DNA of 64,000 nucleotides, taken from positions 2,790,001-2,854,000 of the forward strand of contig NW_026570224.1 of assembly GCF_019649055.1 (NCBI RefSeq), in the 5' to 3' direction. Source of the DNA: Paramacrobiotus metropolitanus (lineage: Eukaryota; Tardigrada; Eutardigrada; Parachela; Macrobiotidae). The translations under genes and the position numbers were made by a program. This document shows positions 51,221-64,000 of this stretch, piece by piece. How positions within the stretch are numbered: the stretch's first letter is position 1; every line of letters starts with the position of its first letter. The notes beneath the pieces were generated by a model. It saw nothing but the letters and a program-made list of their open reading frames with translations, was not told the origin of the DNA and did not search any database.

Positions 51221-54200
51221 ATGGAAGACAATTTAGACAAACCTTCGTCTGACAACCAAGAAGCCAAGGCCGAGACCGAATCAAAGGATAGCATGGAAAA
51301 ACTTTCGGGCAGTCAAGGTGAGCGTAAGGGCTTCATGCGCTGCAGTGCAAAAAATGTGCAGCTGTTTTTTTTTAAATTTTGATAATTTTCCGCTGCTTTT
51401 GTTACTTACTGTTGCTGACTGCATCAGACAGGGGCTTTTTAGTAATACCAAAAAACGTTTATTCTATGAAGTATAAAACCAAAGTGTAACCATTTCTGAT
51501 GTGGAACTAATAACTAGTTTAAAACAGCTGTAATCCGCATTCGTATGTGCTTTTTGAGAGTAATCAGTAAATCAGTGCTTATTTGTTCTTTTTTGTTGTC
51601 ACAGCGAGCACTGTGGATACTTCACAAACTGCGCCATTAACTTCTGCCACAGAAGCTGCTGAGAATGCAGCGGATAGTAAGGACACCTCTTTAATTAGCA
51701 ATGATGACACTGCACTCGCCGTGCAAACTCCTGGTAAAGTCGAAGAAACACAGGGAAATCCTGCTGTATCCGTCACTCTACCGGTAAGTTTATTTTTATA
51801 CGATGTCACATTCGTATCCGATCTCAGTGTCCCATCGAGAAGACGATAGCACAGTTTATATATTGTAATGTTTGCAGGAAGACGCTGGGCAGCGCTCACG
51901 ATCCAATAGTGCGAAATCTGGTGTTTCGGGAAGCCAGCCAGCCAAAACCATATCTGAAAATAAAGGACTTTCTGTCGGCACCCCACCTGGATCGCCTGTG
52001 ACACCGGAAACTGCCGATCCGAGCGCGCCTAGTTTTGAAAGACAAGGTTGGTGTTCGATTTCGTTAAAGTACATTTGAATTGTGAGCATACACGGTTGAA
52101 AATCTGAAATTATTTCGACTTACTCGATTTTGAAATGTTTTGCGGGAAATATATGAGTCTTGATCAGGCTAAGTTGTGACAGAAAATCAGTGCCATTTTT
52201 CTAGGCACACCTGACCCAGATGGAAAATCTGGTCGTCCACGGACCGGAAGCAAGCCGGACCGTTCCCGGCGACGTCCTGTAGACTATCCCGGAAGTCCAC
52301 AGACTATTGTGTCTGAACGTCAGCAGTTGGCTCTTTTAAAACAACAGGCCAAATCTGCCGGTTAGATACATTTTCGTTGCAAAAGCGAACACTGCTTTCA
52401 TTCAGATCTTGGTTGTAGAAAAACAGCAGTCCCCTGATCCGTCGTCTCGAGAACGTCCCGGAACGCCTTCCGGCTCCAGTACATCGTCCAAGGACGGCAA
52501 AGAAAGTCGTGTTCGGCGTGATCCTAAAGGCGAAACCCCTCTACATGTGGCCTGCCGCAAAGGGGACATGCCTACAATTCGGAAGCTTATGGAAGAAGGA
52601 GTGGATGTTAACGCTGCTGATTATGCGGGTAAAGAATTGCTGCAACGTGCGTTTGTGATTCTGGTCAGGGATTATGTATTTGTGTTGATTCAGGATGGAC
52701 ACCATTACACGAAGCTGCCAATCATGGACGCGAGGATGTGATCAAGATACTGTGCAAAAACGGTGCAAATATCCATGCGAAAGGGGGCGCAAAAGCAATA
52801 ACTCCGTTAATGGATGCGGTGATCAATGGGCATCAAAATGTAATGAATGTGTTACAGTCTTATAGCCGGAACTCGGAAGTAATGGATTCCCTTATTGCCG
52901 TTTCTCACTTTGACTTTTTATGCTAGTGGTGTTTTCAGATCTTACTTATACACCGAAAGAAATTTATTTTTTGCCTAATTGTAACTTAAAAAAGCCAGCT
53001 CACATCTTCCGTTTGGTGCTAGCTCGTGCAGACTTTCTATGTACATAGTGGGCTGGTATATGGGTATCCCGGTATTCGCATGGTTTGAGAACCGTAGTTC
53101 AGCTTCGTTTTTGTCCCGTACAGATTGTGAAATTCCTTTTGCGTGTTGGATGCGATCCGAAAGCGGTAGATGCGGATGGGAAGACTTGCCTGCAGTTGGC
53201 CGATAAGAGTGACGAGATACGGACGATTTTGAAAAATTTTGTTGAATCCGGTGATAAGCCGGGCGGAACGTTCACCGGGACAGTGTATGCGAAGCGGTCC
53301 CGTGACGAAGAAGCTCGGAAGTCTGGCTCAGATGAATCGAAAAGCAGCACGAAATCTGGTAAAAATCTGCTTGAAGATTTGCAAGGAAGCTCGACGGGAA
53401 AAGAAGTTGGATCATCTGCTGCAGAACCGAAAGCGGAACACGACAACAAAGACGATGCTGCCGAACCCACGGCTCGTCCAGTTAGTGGTAGTAGTGCTGG
53501 TAGTGGTGGATCTGATAGTATTCACGGCAAACCTCCACTTGCGGCAACGCCAAGTCAAGAATCACAGTACGAAGATATTAGTGATGACGAGGAGCCCAAA
53601 TCGCCGGCTCCAGCCCCCATCGTACCTAGCCTAACGCCACCGGCAACCAGTAAGCGGGATATTTTGGGTTTGGTAGCCTGGAAGCTAACAGTGTTCAATC
53701 AGTGCCTGCATAACGCTTTTTATGTTTTATTTTCTTAGATATCATATTAATCATATAATCATATTAATATTTTTATTTGTTAATATTATGTTTAATAATT
53801 TCCTTATATTTAATAGGAATTCTTGAATTTGACTGTTTTCTGTAATTGTTTGTTTTATTAATTAAAACGTTTTACTAACTTATTTTTGTATTACTACACG
53901 GATTACGATCCCTGTGTCGATCAATGCCAGTATTCAAAGCAGCTGGAAAGCCGCTCTTTTTTCGGTTTACAGTATTTTATTCCATGCTTTCAGCCAAGTC
54001 TGTGCATTCCGTAAATCATGCAGCCACTATTCCATTATTTTAGGTCCAAAGCCGACTAGCCTTCCGAATGTGTCAGCTCCCATAACTCTTACCGTGGCTG
54101 GCCAACCATGGAATCCGCCCTCGGCGGTATTTGTATCACAGGCAGCTCCAGCGCCATCAACCACATCAACACCTCCATCATCTGTCAGCATTCTTCCGTC

Positions 54201-57200
54201 CGTGATCTCTTTTCCATCCGTGATATTTGCACCCTCCGTACCCATAACGACATCCGCAGCGCCTTCTATCGTTGTTATTCCACACGAAACCAACGCCACA
54301 CCAGTTATTTCTTTATCGAGCACAAAAATGCCAGAAACCACTGAATCCCCTAAAGCACCGGAAACCGTAGCGTTGCCGGCTAATCAGACGACTTCTGCGA
54401 TTACTGCTGAAGCTCCGGCAGAAATACCCGATACAATAGCTACGGCTGCGAAAACGGTTGTGGAAAGTATGCCGCCGACTAAGGAAGCTTCGATTATGCC
54501 GCCAACTGATACAGTGCCACCATCGCCAGCGGATGCAGTGCCAGTCAGCTCTACGTTGTCCAGTGAAAATAAGCCAGCCGTCGAAGCTTCTATGCCGATT
54601 GCGGTATTTGACTGATTTTTAGTTGAGCAATTTCTGCATCTAGTTTCCAAAAAAATCATTTTAGGCTCCCTTACCGCTGCCTCCGTCTGTAGTGACTCCG
54701 CTACCGGAACCGGAAGTCCAGGTTACAAAGGAAGCCTTCGTTCCAACCCCTTCAGTATCTGTACCTACCGTTGAAACGAAACCCATGACTTCGATCCTCC
54801 TGCCCATTGTGTCTTTGGGTAGCGCCCCTTCATCGACCCCAACTTCCGTTATCACTGCGCTATCACCCAGCACGACTGCCGCTTCCGCTGGTATCAAACC
54901 AACCACTACGTTACCCGAACCGGCCACCAGTACAAATTTGACGACGCCGACTGATACGCCCACAACAGCTGCAGTCGTCCCGCAAAACCAGCCATCGCTG
55001 ATAATCCGGCCGGTCGGTCCCGCAAAACCGCAGTCCTTATCGCTGGCGGTGCGGGTTTCTCCGCTAACTTTGGGCATCCCACCTGCTCTGCCCATTCCCG
55101 CCATCTCCTTAACAACTCCCGTCGGGAGCGCTGGGATTAACCAAACCGGAAGTATTCCCGATAAAAGCTCCCGAAAAGGGCAAGATGGCCGAAAAGAAAT
55201 CTCCGGATAAGGAGAAAATAGGTCAACAGAAATCCCCATTTGCGGTGTCGCCGGATCGGATAATGCTGTCGCTTAAGAAGCCACCTAACAATAAGAAGGA
55301 GGACGTGCCCGTTAAGATGGAACCCGGATCTACTGCTCCTTTGGGAATTTCCGAAGGCGAGGGCGGTAAAATAAAAATGGAAGAAGGTCCAGTGGCATCA
55401 TCATCGAAGAAGGTGACAGACATTTAGAATACGCTTTTGCACGTGAAGATATATAAATCTTCGTTCAGTTTTAAGCTATGGCTACTCTTAGCGGCAATAC
55501 TAGCGAAAAGTGTTTTGATGGTTACAGTAAGTGCTTTTGCACCTGAGAAACTTATTGGGTGGTTCTACAACGTTGCGTGGAATACATTACACCGAAGAAT
55601 GTGGCTGTAATTCTTTTGTTTTTTAGAAGGAAGATGCCACTCGCAAACCAATGACCCGTCAGCGCGCTCAAGCTCAAGTTACCAGTGGGCCATCACAACC
55701 CGGTGGTCATCGGAAAAAATCTCCGAAAGACGAAAAACAGTTACGTGGTCGAGCAACTAAACGCTCGCTGTCCACCATGCCACCGTCAATGGAACAAGCT
55801 TCGAAAGATGCGCAGCCAGCCAGTGAGGAGCCGCGGCAGAAGAAACCTCGTGGAATAATAGCTAAAAAGATGAAGAATTTGCGCGACGAATCACTTCCGC
55901 CGAAGCTTATGATTGAATCTCCACAAGAATACATGGAATCGTCAGCAAGATTACCACTGAAGAAACGCTTCACCATTCGAAATGAAATCGAAGAATTTGT
56001 TACACAGCGGAGACAGGTAAATTTTGCGTGGATGTATTCGTGGGTTCCTAGTAGCCCGTGTTTCTTCCCAGTTGCTGATTGTGCACAGCCTGGAGATAAC
56101 CGATATTTATTGCTTATATTTACTGCTTATGAGGTTCACTATTTTAGGCGTAGGTTAAATTTTACAGGTCGAAGAGAACTGGAGAAACTACACGAACAAT
56201 TTTCCGATGAAGGCATTCCCCAAAAACTGTAGTGAATATTTAATTATGCGAAAGAACTATTCTGTGGAGGCTCAGCTACCTAAGGTGGGTCAAAGAAGAC
56301 GATTATGAGCGCTTAACAGACGCGATGCAAACGTACTTGCTTGTGCTCGAAAACCGAACCAAATATGCACATGTATCTGAAATTCGTAGAAGTTGGAACC
56401 ACCCTTAGGATTGGTGCCGGAACTGAAAACGTTCTTCTCCCATCAAGAGGATGAGCGACAAAATCTTATGCGCCAACATGTTATCGAGCGCGATCGTCTG
56501 ATCATGGGAGCCGAACAAGAAATGATGCGGTTGCATCAACGCTTCTGCCGCATTCAGGCAGGCATAACCATCCCGTATAGTGCCTGCATGATTATTAGCG
56601 AACAGGAGGCAAACCGGTCGTTCCAGAATCAAGATCTGGTAATTATTTCACACGCCTCTCGTAAGATTAGGATATTCACAAAATTTTCAAATTAAAATCA
56701 TCGAAATCGGTGTAGTGTTTGTTAAACTTTTGTCATTACGTGGTGAATTGCTTGGTATAAATATGAATGTTGACTATTATGTTGTTAATTGCTATGGTTA
56801 TGTGCGATTAATTTTGAAGTGAATTCATCTACGAGTAGTGTTATCAAACATTACGCTGAAATCTTGAATCTGTTAGTACGCTGAAATCTTGGAATCTGTT
56901 AGCTTTCAGTGGAAATGCGTTTATAAGTCACGTGCGAGAATGTTGCACTCGGTCGAGTTTATAGTCTGATGATTTGTATTGATGCTTTACAGGATGAGAA
57001 AACGAGAAGTGCCACGAGGAATCGTATTACCATGCGTGACTTGATAAAATGGCTCGAAGATTCCGATGACAAATCCGATTATGCTAAGGTAAGGAAATTT
57101 ATTTTTATTTAGCTGCTTGATAAGTATGAAGTCAGAGACAATTTTACAGAAGGAAATGCTGACCAGGCATCGCTTGGAGGCACGCATGTTACGTTCGAAG

Positions 57201-57338
57201 CAGCGTCTGGACTGGATGTGGAAACTGGAGGATCTGGGCATGAGCGAACCGGGCAGCAATCGCAATCCGGAAGAGCGCGAGAATCCATACGTGCCCGAAG
57301 TGGTGGTGGAGGATTTTGTTATGCTTCCGGATCAGTGA
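51221..57338 (+). CDS. ANKRD12: ANKRD11/12-like ankyrin repeat protein
   Basis: Human ANKRD11 and ANKRD12 are nuclear co-regulators that bind nuclear-receptor coactivators and HDACs. Fourteen exons fit: 51221-51317, 51605-51783, 51878-52046, 52205-52360, 52419-52628, 52694-52839, 53124-53649, 54044-54603, 54665-55412, 55627-56016, 56168-56284, 56390-56638, 56993-57088 and 57150-57338. The N-terminal part is Ser/Pro-rich. Three ankyrin repeats follow: GETPLHVACRKGDMPTIRKL, WTPLHEAANHGREDVIKIL and ITPLMDAVINGHQN-IVKFLL. The middle is a long Ser/Pro/Thr/Val-rich region. The C-terminal domain matches ANKRD11/12: ERDRLIMGAEQEMMRLHQRF, IPYSACMII, MRDLIKWLEDSDDKSDYAK, RLDWMWKLEDLG and YVPEVVVEDFVMLP. 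All phases agree except in exon 9, which has one base too many: the frame changes somewhere in 55113-55207. The result is about 1276 aa if that base is discounted. Only one ANKRD11/12-type gene is seen, so either symbol could apply. Confidence 0.87.
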
Positions 57339-57522
57339 CATGGACACGTTTATTGGCACATTCAGTATTTTGGTTGTATCACAACGGTGAATCAAAATAG
57401 ATTTTGTAAAAATTGCAGATAATAAAGTGACGGTCATATCTGTTTATATTTACATGGTCAGTGTTTTATGTAAACGTTGAACGTTGATGATGCTTGATGA
57501 GCGTAGTTCATATTTGGTCAAA

Positions 57523-60500
57523 TCACGCCGTCCGCGATGAGTTGATCTCCAGCCGTGTTTGCACACGAGCTAATTGAATTTGCATGCTTTCCAATTGATC
57601 CTGTAAGTCCTGATTAAGCGCTTTCTGCCGTTCAACTTCACTGGCATGGTCGTCGGAAATTTGGCGAGCAGCCGTTAATTCTTGGTTAAGGAGGCTAATT
57701 TGCGAACGGAGACAAGCCACCTCGGATTCGTAATGCTCTAATCGCCGTATGGCATGGCCTAGTTCGGTCATCTGGTCCTGGAGATTTTTCTGCAGACGCT
57801 GATTATCGTGGCGCAAATCTTGTCGTTCCTGTGTAAAAATGCGTAAGATATAAAAATAATTCATCGGATGCGGTTGCTCCACATCCGGTCAACAGTCTCA
57901 AATACTCGACATTTTCCTGTTTGACGGCAAATATAATTTATGAGGTTTGCTACACTTATGACACAAATTACCGGCTCGGCGTCGCTGTAGAAAGTGTTCC
58001 CATTGACGCCGGAAATACTCTTTCTTCTATCTAATTTTAACTGCTGTATACGGCTCTGCAGCACATCGCAGTAATTCCGTAATCGACGCGTTTCTCTTTC
58101 CAGCGAAAGCTTTTCGGTTTCGGCGGCCATGCATTGATTCTGAGCGCACGAGACTTTCTGCTGCCAGTCTTCAACCTGCATAAAATTAAATGGCGTAATA
58201 ATAACCATAAAACGCACTGGAGTGGCAAAAAAATCTGTCCCTATTTATTGAGATTAATGGACCAGAGCACTAGCGTAACGTTGATAATTCCACAGTAAAT
58301 GTTGCACGCAACGACATTCGTTTATACCGTAAAAGCGCCGCTACTGCATTTTGAAATCAGAAGATCGCGAATCGCATAGCTGACGTTAAAAGTGTAGATA
58401 TATAAATATTTATGTATTAAATTTTATTGTTCTTCTGAAACAATTACACATTGAATTCAAACAATGAATGTAAAAGCTTATCACAGCGCAAGAAAAGAGA
58501 TAAAAAAATTTTAACTTCCAAAGATGTTGCGTTAGAAACTTTTGTGCCAGTACAGAGTACATAATGCATATCTACGTAGACAGTACTGTCCATTGAACGT
58601 AACAGTGTACATACCGTACCGCAGTTACTTTCTGCACTCTGCACGTTGAGGTTTTTAATTACATGTTGGTGCGATACTTTAAATCGCACGGAATTTTTTT
58701 ATGCAAAAAATGTTTTGTTTTTGTCTTGGTTTATCCTGTGTAAATACTTACTGACGACTTGCATGTTCGTCAACGGCTCATTCATTAAAGAAATCATTTA
58801 TCACGCATACTCTTTGTAACCGGCATTTCACTCAAGAATTCCGGACTTATAAGCACCATGCAGTACAACTATCCTAATTAGTGACTGCTACACTGGAACT
58901 TCACAAAATTTTCTACATATTAGCCTACCGGCCTATGTACAAATGGCATTAAAAATTAAGTGTTACAAGTAATAACATAATTAACATTACCGGTTAATGT
59001 ACGTACTTTAATATACAATACACTGAGCTGATATGGTAGTGCCGTAGTGGTATGTCCTTAACCTAGCAAAATTATTATAAATTACAACAAAACTTACTTT
59101 GTACCGCAGTTCAGCAACCTTAATCTCCAGCTGGCCTTTAGCGGCAAGTTCATTCTCCAGCTCCAAGCGCACGTTATCCATTTCCATTTGATACTCTACG
59201 CGCAACAACGACAGTTGCAGCACATTCTCCTGATCACTTTTCTCCAGAAGATCGTGTTTAATCTTGAGTGCTGTCAACTGTTTTTGTAATTCTTCGGCCG
59301 CATCTCGATTACTACCACCGCTGCTACTACTCCGCCATGCTGTGCCCCGTTCCAGCAGAATGGGGTCAGTGAACAGTGCGCCGGGAATGGACAATTGTTC
59401 CGTCTGAATGGCGACATCCCGGGATGGTTCCCGTATTGTCACGTTAGCGAGATCACGCAGTATGGACTGTAGATCAAAATCAGCACCTGTAGGTTCCGGT
59501 GTGGAATCATCGTTGGACGTTTGACAGGCGGAGTCGATTAGTTCCGTGCCATCCGTTGTCATATGGTATCCGGTGTGGCCGCGGCGCCGCCGACGCGGCG
59601 ACTTAATGCGAGCACTCTTGTCTTTTGGACCGGCATTAGTGTCTTCCGCGGCAATTCCTAATTGCGCTTGCAACTTCCGATTGTGTTCCCGTAATTCATT
59701 TCTTTGTGCCTTGGCTGCCTGGTACTTCGTTCGCCATGCGCTCGTACAATCTGCCCACCTAAAATTTGTCTTAATTTAGTGCTTTACTGCAATCGTTGGC
59801 AGCGACTGCCAGTGCGGTATGCGTGTTACGAAAATTGCATTTAACAATGCGATTTTATTACAAATATTTGTGCTCAACTTCAAGAAAGCACATTACGTAA
59901 TATAAATCGTATTAATTAAATAATATTTGACCTTACTTACCATATTATCTTTTCAGTGCCCATTGGCCCAACCCATGAAAATCAATTGCATAACCGATAC
60001 CACTGTTTTACATAGGATACATGATTCAGTCATATCATACAACTGGACAGACTGCTATCGCAGATTACAGATCATGAATTCTTGAGTTTAAAAGTTGTAA
60101 ACCAAACGCTTCTGTACAATACTTATGCATAAAATATTATTACCCACCTTAGGCTGCAGCCGAACTCTATTACAGAAACTTGAAAACTTACAATTAAAAC
60201 AAAAACAAGTTGCTTTGTTAGCGTACCAATTTCACCTTATCACTGATATCGTCACTGTAATAAATTTGAAATTAAAAGCCCTACATTTCCACACCAAGAG
60301 AAGAAATACGAGGTGCATCGGTTTTATGTAAGCCTAATATTATACTAACAACATGAAAAATTAATGTGATGAAAGTGCACATGTCAATTTTACCGCATTA
60401 CTTGTTTAGGTATATATATTATTTCATTAGTTATATTGTATCTTATCTGTATATTATTTTATTCTAAAAATTTTGCACCTTCTTTAGTGACCAAAGATAT

Positions 60501-61223
60501 ACTTAACAAAACATTATAACAAATTTCGTATGCAATAACAAGCACATTTGGTTTTAGGTATATTCGGACGGTTTCACGTAACTACTACAGACAGTAATGA
60601 TTACTCAAGGGTAGCTGCTTGTAGGTTACATACGGGAGCTTCAAAAATAATGTGGCGCTAGATGGGTCGAGTCATCAGTCATAATAAGCCAAGCGGACCA
60701 AATAAATCACTCACTTCTCATAGTTTGTGCGAAGATGCATCCATCAAATTAATTAAGCGGTATGTTGCGCTATTCCGAGCTAACTGATTATTAGCGGATA
60801 CCTAAAATACCGGCAAGCTTCTACCATGTCTTACCATTGTATCTTTTGCTCTAAAGCCTCGATCCGTCCTTCCGCCTCTTCCTTTTCCACTCGTCGGTTG
60901 TGGTCATTCTCCTGCTGGACATTGTATCGCCCATCTTTAATGTAATCCATGGGAGATCGGCTAGACGCTGGGGATGCTCTACTGGAAGCGATGGTAATAT
61001 TTCTCGTTACAGGAGGAAGATTTTCCGGCTGAACTGGTTCAAGTTTCAGGCGATAATCAATGATCGGCTGTGGCCGACGCGACGGACGCTGGCACTCAGA
61101 CCGGCTCCGCCCATGGTCAGTTTGGACAGTATGTTTTTCCGGGCGTTCTGAGCCAATCAGCGATGATGGTGAAATCCGTTCAGCCACGGTTTTTCGCGAG
61201 GATAACCGGGGTTGTTTAATCAT
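57523..61223 (-). CDS. CCDC102A: CCDC102A/B-like coiled-coil protein
   Basis: CCDC102 proteins are myosin-tail-like coiled-coil proteins; CCDC102B is a centrosome linker component. Exons 60835-61223, 59098-59758, 57972-58175 and 57523-57828 give 519 aa with matching phases. The ATG at 61223 was chosen because the frame above it has only non-ATG starts. The diagnostic block spans the first junction: QWWADCTSAWRTKYQAAK followed by AQRNELREHNRKLQAQL (human: RWWSDCTANWREKWSKV). Heptad-rich segments fill exons 2 to 4 (EELQKQLTALKIKHDLLEKS, MDNVRLELENELAAKGQLE, LESMQIQLARVQTRLE). Between them lie a basic KSPRRRRRGH patch and a Ser/Thr-rich linker. The gene is convergent with the ANKRD11/12-like gene, their stop codons only 184 bp apart, so the 3' UTRs may overlap. 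Confidence 0.88.
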
Positions 61224-61557
61224 ATTTTTCAAATGTTTTCTTGATAAAACCACTATAAACGGATGGACTAACTAAACAGAGGATCACTGTTTACGCAGAA
61301 ACCACATTTTTCCAAATTGTGTACAGAAAAGTTCAAATAGTCAGTCCTGCGCACTGATTATAAATGTAAATTTGTTCACACCGAAAATGTGTAACAAGAA
61401 ATCTGTGTCAAGTCATGCTATCATTTTTGGGTCAGGTTATCATTTCGGGCTGAAGATAATCCCATACAGCGGCGCAGACACGTACGGTCGCAATGTGTCA
61501 TGTATTGATCAAGAATGGAAATTTCCGAAGGACGTAGCGCTGCATACGTCCACGGGT

Positions 61558-61595
61558 ATATATATATATGTATGTATATATATACCTGTAGGTAT
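61558..61595. repeat. TA-rich palindrome
   Basis: GGTATATATATATATG, then TATG-like centre, then TATATATATACC: a near-perfect hairpin of alternating TA with GG/CC ends. Such repeats are common by slippage, and no role is claimed. Confidence 0.7.
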
Positions 61596-61770
61596 GGATC
61601 CATGTCGAATCCTATTGTAACTTGTAAGTTTGTAACACAGGATAGGGAAAAACTGAGCTTGTAACTGAGGACAGACAGAACGTTTACTGACAATAGAGAG
61701 AAATTTACTGTAAACTCAAGAGACAGAAATGCTGTAACTCAGGATGGGCAGAGATGCAGAGGCAGAGGTG

Positions 61771-62245
61771 GAGCATGTATGTGAACAGTGAAAGAACGCA
61801 CTGAATGTCATCGTCAGTTGATCCAAAGTTTCAAGCACTAGTTTTTCGTTTACCTTTCCATAAAACTTCCTAACCAACATCTCAGAAGATAGAAAGAAAA
61901 ATTTGACGCTTTTTGATCTCTGATAAGTGTTTTTGTGGGGAACCAAGAAAGTTATGCTTGTTTGGTTTCTCGTAGATATAGCATAGGGTGCAAGCAACGC
62001 CTCCAACGGACGGACCTATGCTAAGTCTACGAAACCAAAACAAAATTAACTCTTCTTGGTTCTCCATAAAACCTACTTTCAAAATATCAAAAATTCTAAA
62101 ATTTTATTCTCTATTCTGAAACATTAACTGGGAAGGTTCGTTAAAGTGACAACGAAAAACTGATGCTGCAAGTTTTGGAGATAGTGGCAGTCGGAATCAG
62201 GTACCCAAAGTCGAGACTAATACTGTACACGTATGCGCGTACGCG
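61771..62245. repeat. long imperfect foldback (arms about 220 bp)
   Basis: The sequence from about 61771 to 61990 is an imperfect reverse complement of about 62016 to 62245, around a loop of about 25 bases. The tightest part is TTTGGTTTCTCGTAGATATAGCATAGG against CCTATGCTAAGTCTACGAAACCAAA. Similarity continues outward through GAACCAAGAA/TTCTTGGTTC, CTTTTTGAT/ATCAAAAAT, AGTTTTTCGTT/AACGAAAAACT and GCATGTATGTGAACAGT/ACTGTACACGTATGC. By eye about 70 to 75% of positions pair. No protein is encoded. It may be a degraded foldback/MITE or a hairpin RNA gene. I saw no clear target-site duplication. Confidence 0.7.
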
Positions 62246-64000
62246 AGGTGGTTGCACTTGCCGCAGACTATTTCGCTAAAATAGCCGTCCAGCTTGCACT
62301 CAGGCAATCTTCCCAGTAAACAACTCCACAACAGAAGTTTTTTGCAGTTATTATGTAATAAAACCCGTCCTTCGGAACAGTCCCCACGGGGGACGCCCCG
62401 CTAGGGTTTTTGTGGAATTTGCATGGCGACATCAGCTGCACGAAGCGGAATGACACGGGTTATTCGCAGTAAACACAGTCGGACACCATAATATGAGTAC
62501 CATGTAAATCGAGCCACCAGCGACGTAACAACACAACCTTTATCACATATGCAGAAGTACATGTATTCCATTAAGAAAATATAGTAGTATCTTAATCGTT
62601 AGTGTGCATGCGTGTACCAGTGTATTATTGATTGACTAGCCACCCGCCACATGCACACTTTGTGGGAAATCACTCGATCCATGAGAAGTGCTGAAAAAAC
62701 TGTTGACAGCTCTTTTTATAATTGGTAGCACATCTTTAAGAAACAAACACAACATGCTGAAAGTCAGAGCGGAGGCTGACATGGCGCTGCGGTTTTGCGT
62801 CCATAAGCGTTTAGTTGCTATTCCGAAAGAGTCCAGTGCACACGCGGTTATAGCTGAATTTGCTTACTGGATATGTCGGTTCCTAATCAAATACAAACGC
62901 AGTAAATATAGCAACGACTGCGCACTTTACGTTATATCTAGTTTATACATTTAAATGCATAATCAAATTTTTACTAGACGGTGGATTGATAAATTTGTGA
63001 GACCACATTTTTTATTGTATTATGTGCAACTATCGCTTTCAACACTAAAATGTATCAGTTAAGTATTGCCTTATGTATTGTACTCGACGCTGCAAAGTTA
63101 AGCACATCTGCGGAAAATCAGCAGTATTTGTTACAAATTTAAACAAAAAAATTATAGCATATGAAAAATTGTATACTTACCTTTGAATGCTGCTACTATT
63201 ATTAAACTGATTTTCCGATTATTAATTCAGCCTTGCGCCGTATACTTCTGATTAAAATATCTCAGGAATTTCATCTTAAATTTTTTCGGATGGAGTGTGG
63301 TTTTCAAAAAAATGCTTTGACTTCCTACTTCTTGCCAAGGTGAAAACTGTATTTTTATACATTTCGCAAATGTCCTTATCGCTGCGCATATATACTGTAG
63401 TTCAAACGTACAGTAACAACCAGACATGTGTTATGTTATTGTCTTTGTTCCATCTGGCGACCGTTCGCCGACATAGCCAGTAATTAACGTAATCGGAAAT
63501 TAACACCGTATACATTCTTATCTTGACCATAGATCATAAAACACTTAAGCTATCGATTGCCGATAGGAGAGAGTCGTGTTTGTGTGCGAATCTGTAGGCC
63601 AACCAGTATGTGTCTGTTGATAATGTAAACAGCAGCGTTATCTCACTCTTCCGCCAGTGGCTCGAAAAAGAGATGCTGGGCAGGATCTTGTCAATAACAA
63701 AGCCCTGATGTGATTTATGGTGCACTTTCAAGTGTTTTGCCAAATTCCTGTCTCGACATGTGTTACCAACCCAGCCACAATATTTGCGTCTTACAGAATC
63801 CAGCACAATAATGTACCGGGCAAGATAAGGTTTTATTAGTTTACACATGGCATTCAAATCCGCCACACAACACTGGTCGATTATTGCGCCATTTCTAGCC
63901 AGAACATGTCGGCATCGCCGCGATCTGTGCACAATGCACTTAATAATATACGCCAGAATTGATGGTGTTAACATTTAATGTCGATGTGCGAATAGGACAA
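62246..64000. other. no recognised gene at right edge
   Basis: About 1.75 kb. One minus-strand open frame (63534-63974, 146 codons) has scattered cysteines and basic residues but no family match that I recognise and no clear splice partners. The rest is AT-rich, with nothing recognised. Confidence 0.4.

Noticed and set aside
54027-55239. Minus-strand open frames opposite the ANKRD11/12-like low-complexity region
   Set aside because: They arise from the biased Pro/Ser/Thr/Val codons of the plus-strand exons and show no domain.
63534-63974. 146-codon minus-strand open frame with IIDQCC, recalling an insulin A chain
   Set aside because: Insulin A chains have CC-x3-C-x8-C; here the spacing after CC is seven residues and the fourth Cys is missing. 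No B chain or signal peptide precedes it.

Overview
The window is nuclear DNA from a small-genome animal. Its genes have GT-AG introns, mostly 50 bp to 1.6 kb, and no operon-like spacing. Several gene families are metazoan: a NHERF/EBP50 scaffold, a Neto-like CUB/LDLa receptor auxiliary protein, an ANKRD11/12-type ankyrin protein, CCDC102, and a clathrin adaptor gamma chain. A true Amt-type ammonium transporter together with an insect Sip1-like NHERF suggests an ecdysozoan invertebrate. A tardigrade would fit, but this is an inference and not a firm assignment. No tRNA, rRNA, CRISPR, bacterial or viral gene was recognised.

Left part (1-20 kb): an Amt transporter (-) runs off the left edge. 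It is followed by two exons of a possible transthyretin-like secreted protein (-), an orphan secreted protein (+, 5028-6786) and TMEM50 (+, 7883-9062). Next come two tandem minus-strand genes for CipC/DUF3759-like proteins (9290-9918 and 11228-12352). Both have the same two-exon structure, with a 21-codon signal-peptide exon. NHERF (-) occupies 13313-19159; it has one PDZ domain, a large His-rich insert and an ERM-binding tail.

Middle (20-42 kb): Neto-like (-, 20604-27266), gamma-SNAP/NAPG (-, 27974-31544), PCYT2 (-, 32510-34336), and the divergent NOL10 (+, 35350-37723). These are followed by two tandem paralogues of an unrecognised six-cysteine secreted protein (+, 38233-39654 and 40416-41801). 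Intron 2 of the second copy carries a 328-bp hAT-like MITE with an 8-bp target duplication.

Right part (42-64 kb): AP-1 gamma adaptin (-, 42344-47039), pyruvate dehydrogenase E1 alpha (-, 48387-49890), an ANKRD11/12-like gene (+, 51221-57338) and the convergent CCDC102 gene (-, 57523-61223). The last 2.7 kb has no convincing gene but contains a roughly 475-bp imperfect foldback.

Most genes are unrelated housekeeping genes: phosphatidylethanolamine synthesis, SNARE recycling, AP-1 trafficking, ribosome biogenesis and pyruvate oxidation. The accessory content is the CipC-like pair, the six-Cys pair and the orphan secreted protein. All exon limits were read by eye from splice consensus, reading-frame phase and remembered family alignments. 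Exon lengths were checked to sum to whole codons, except where stated.
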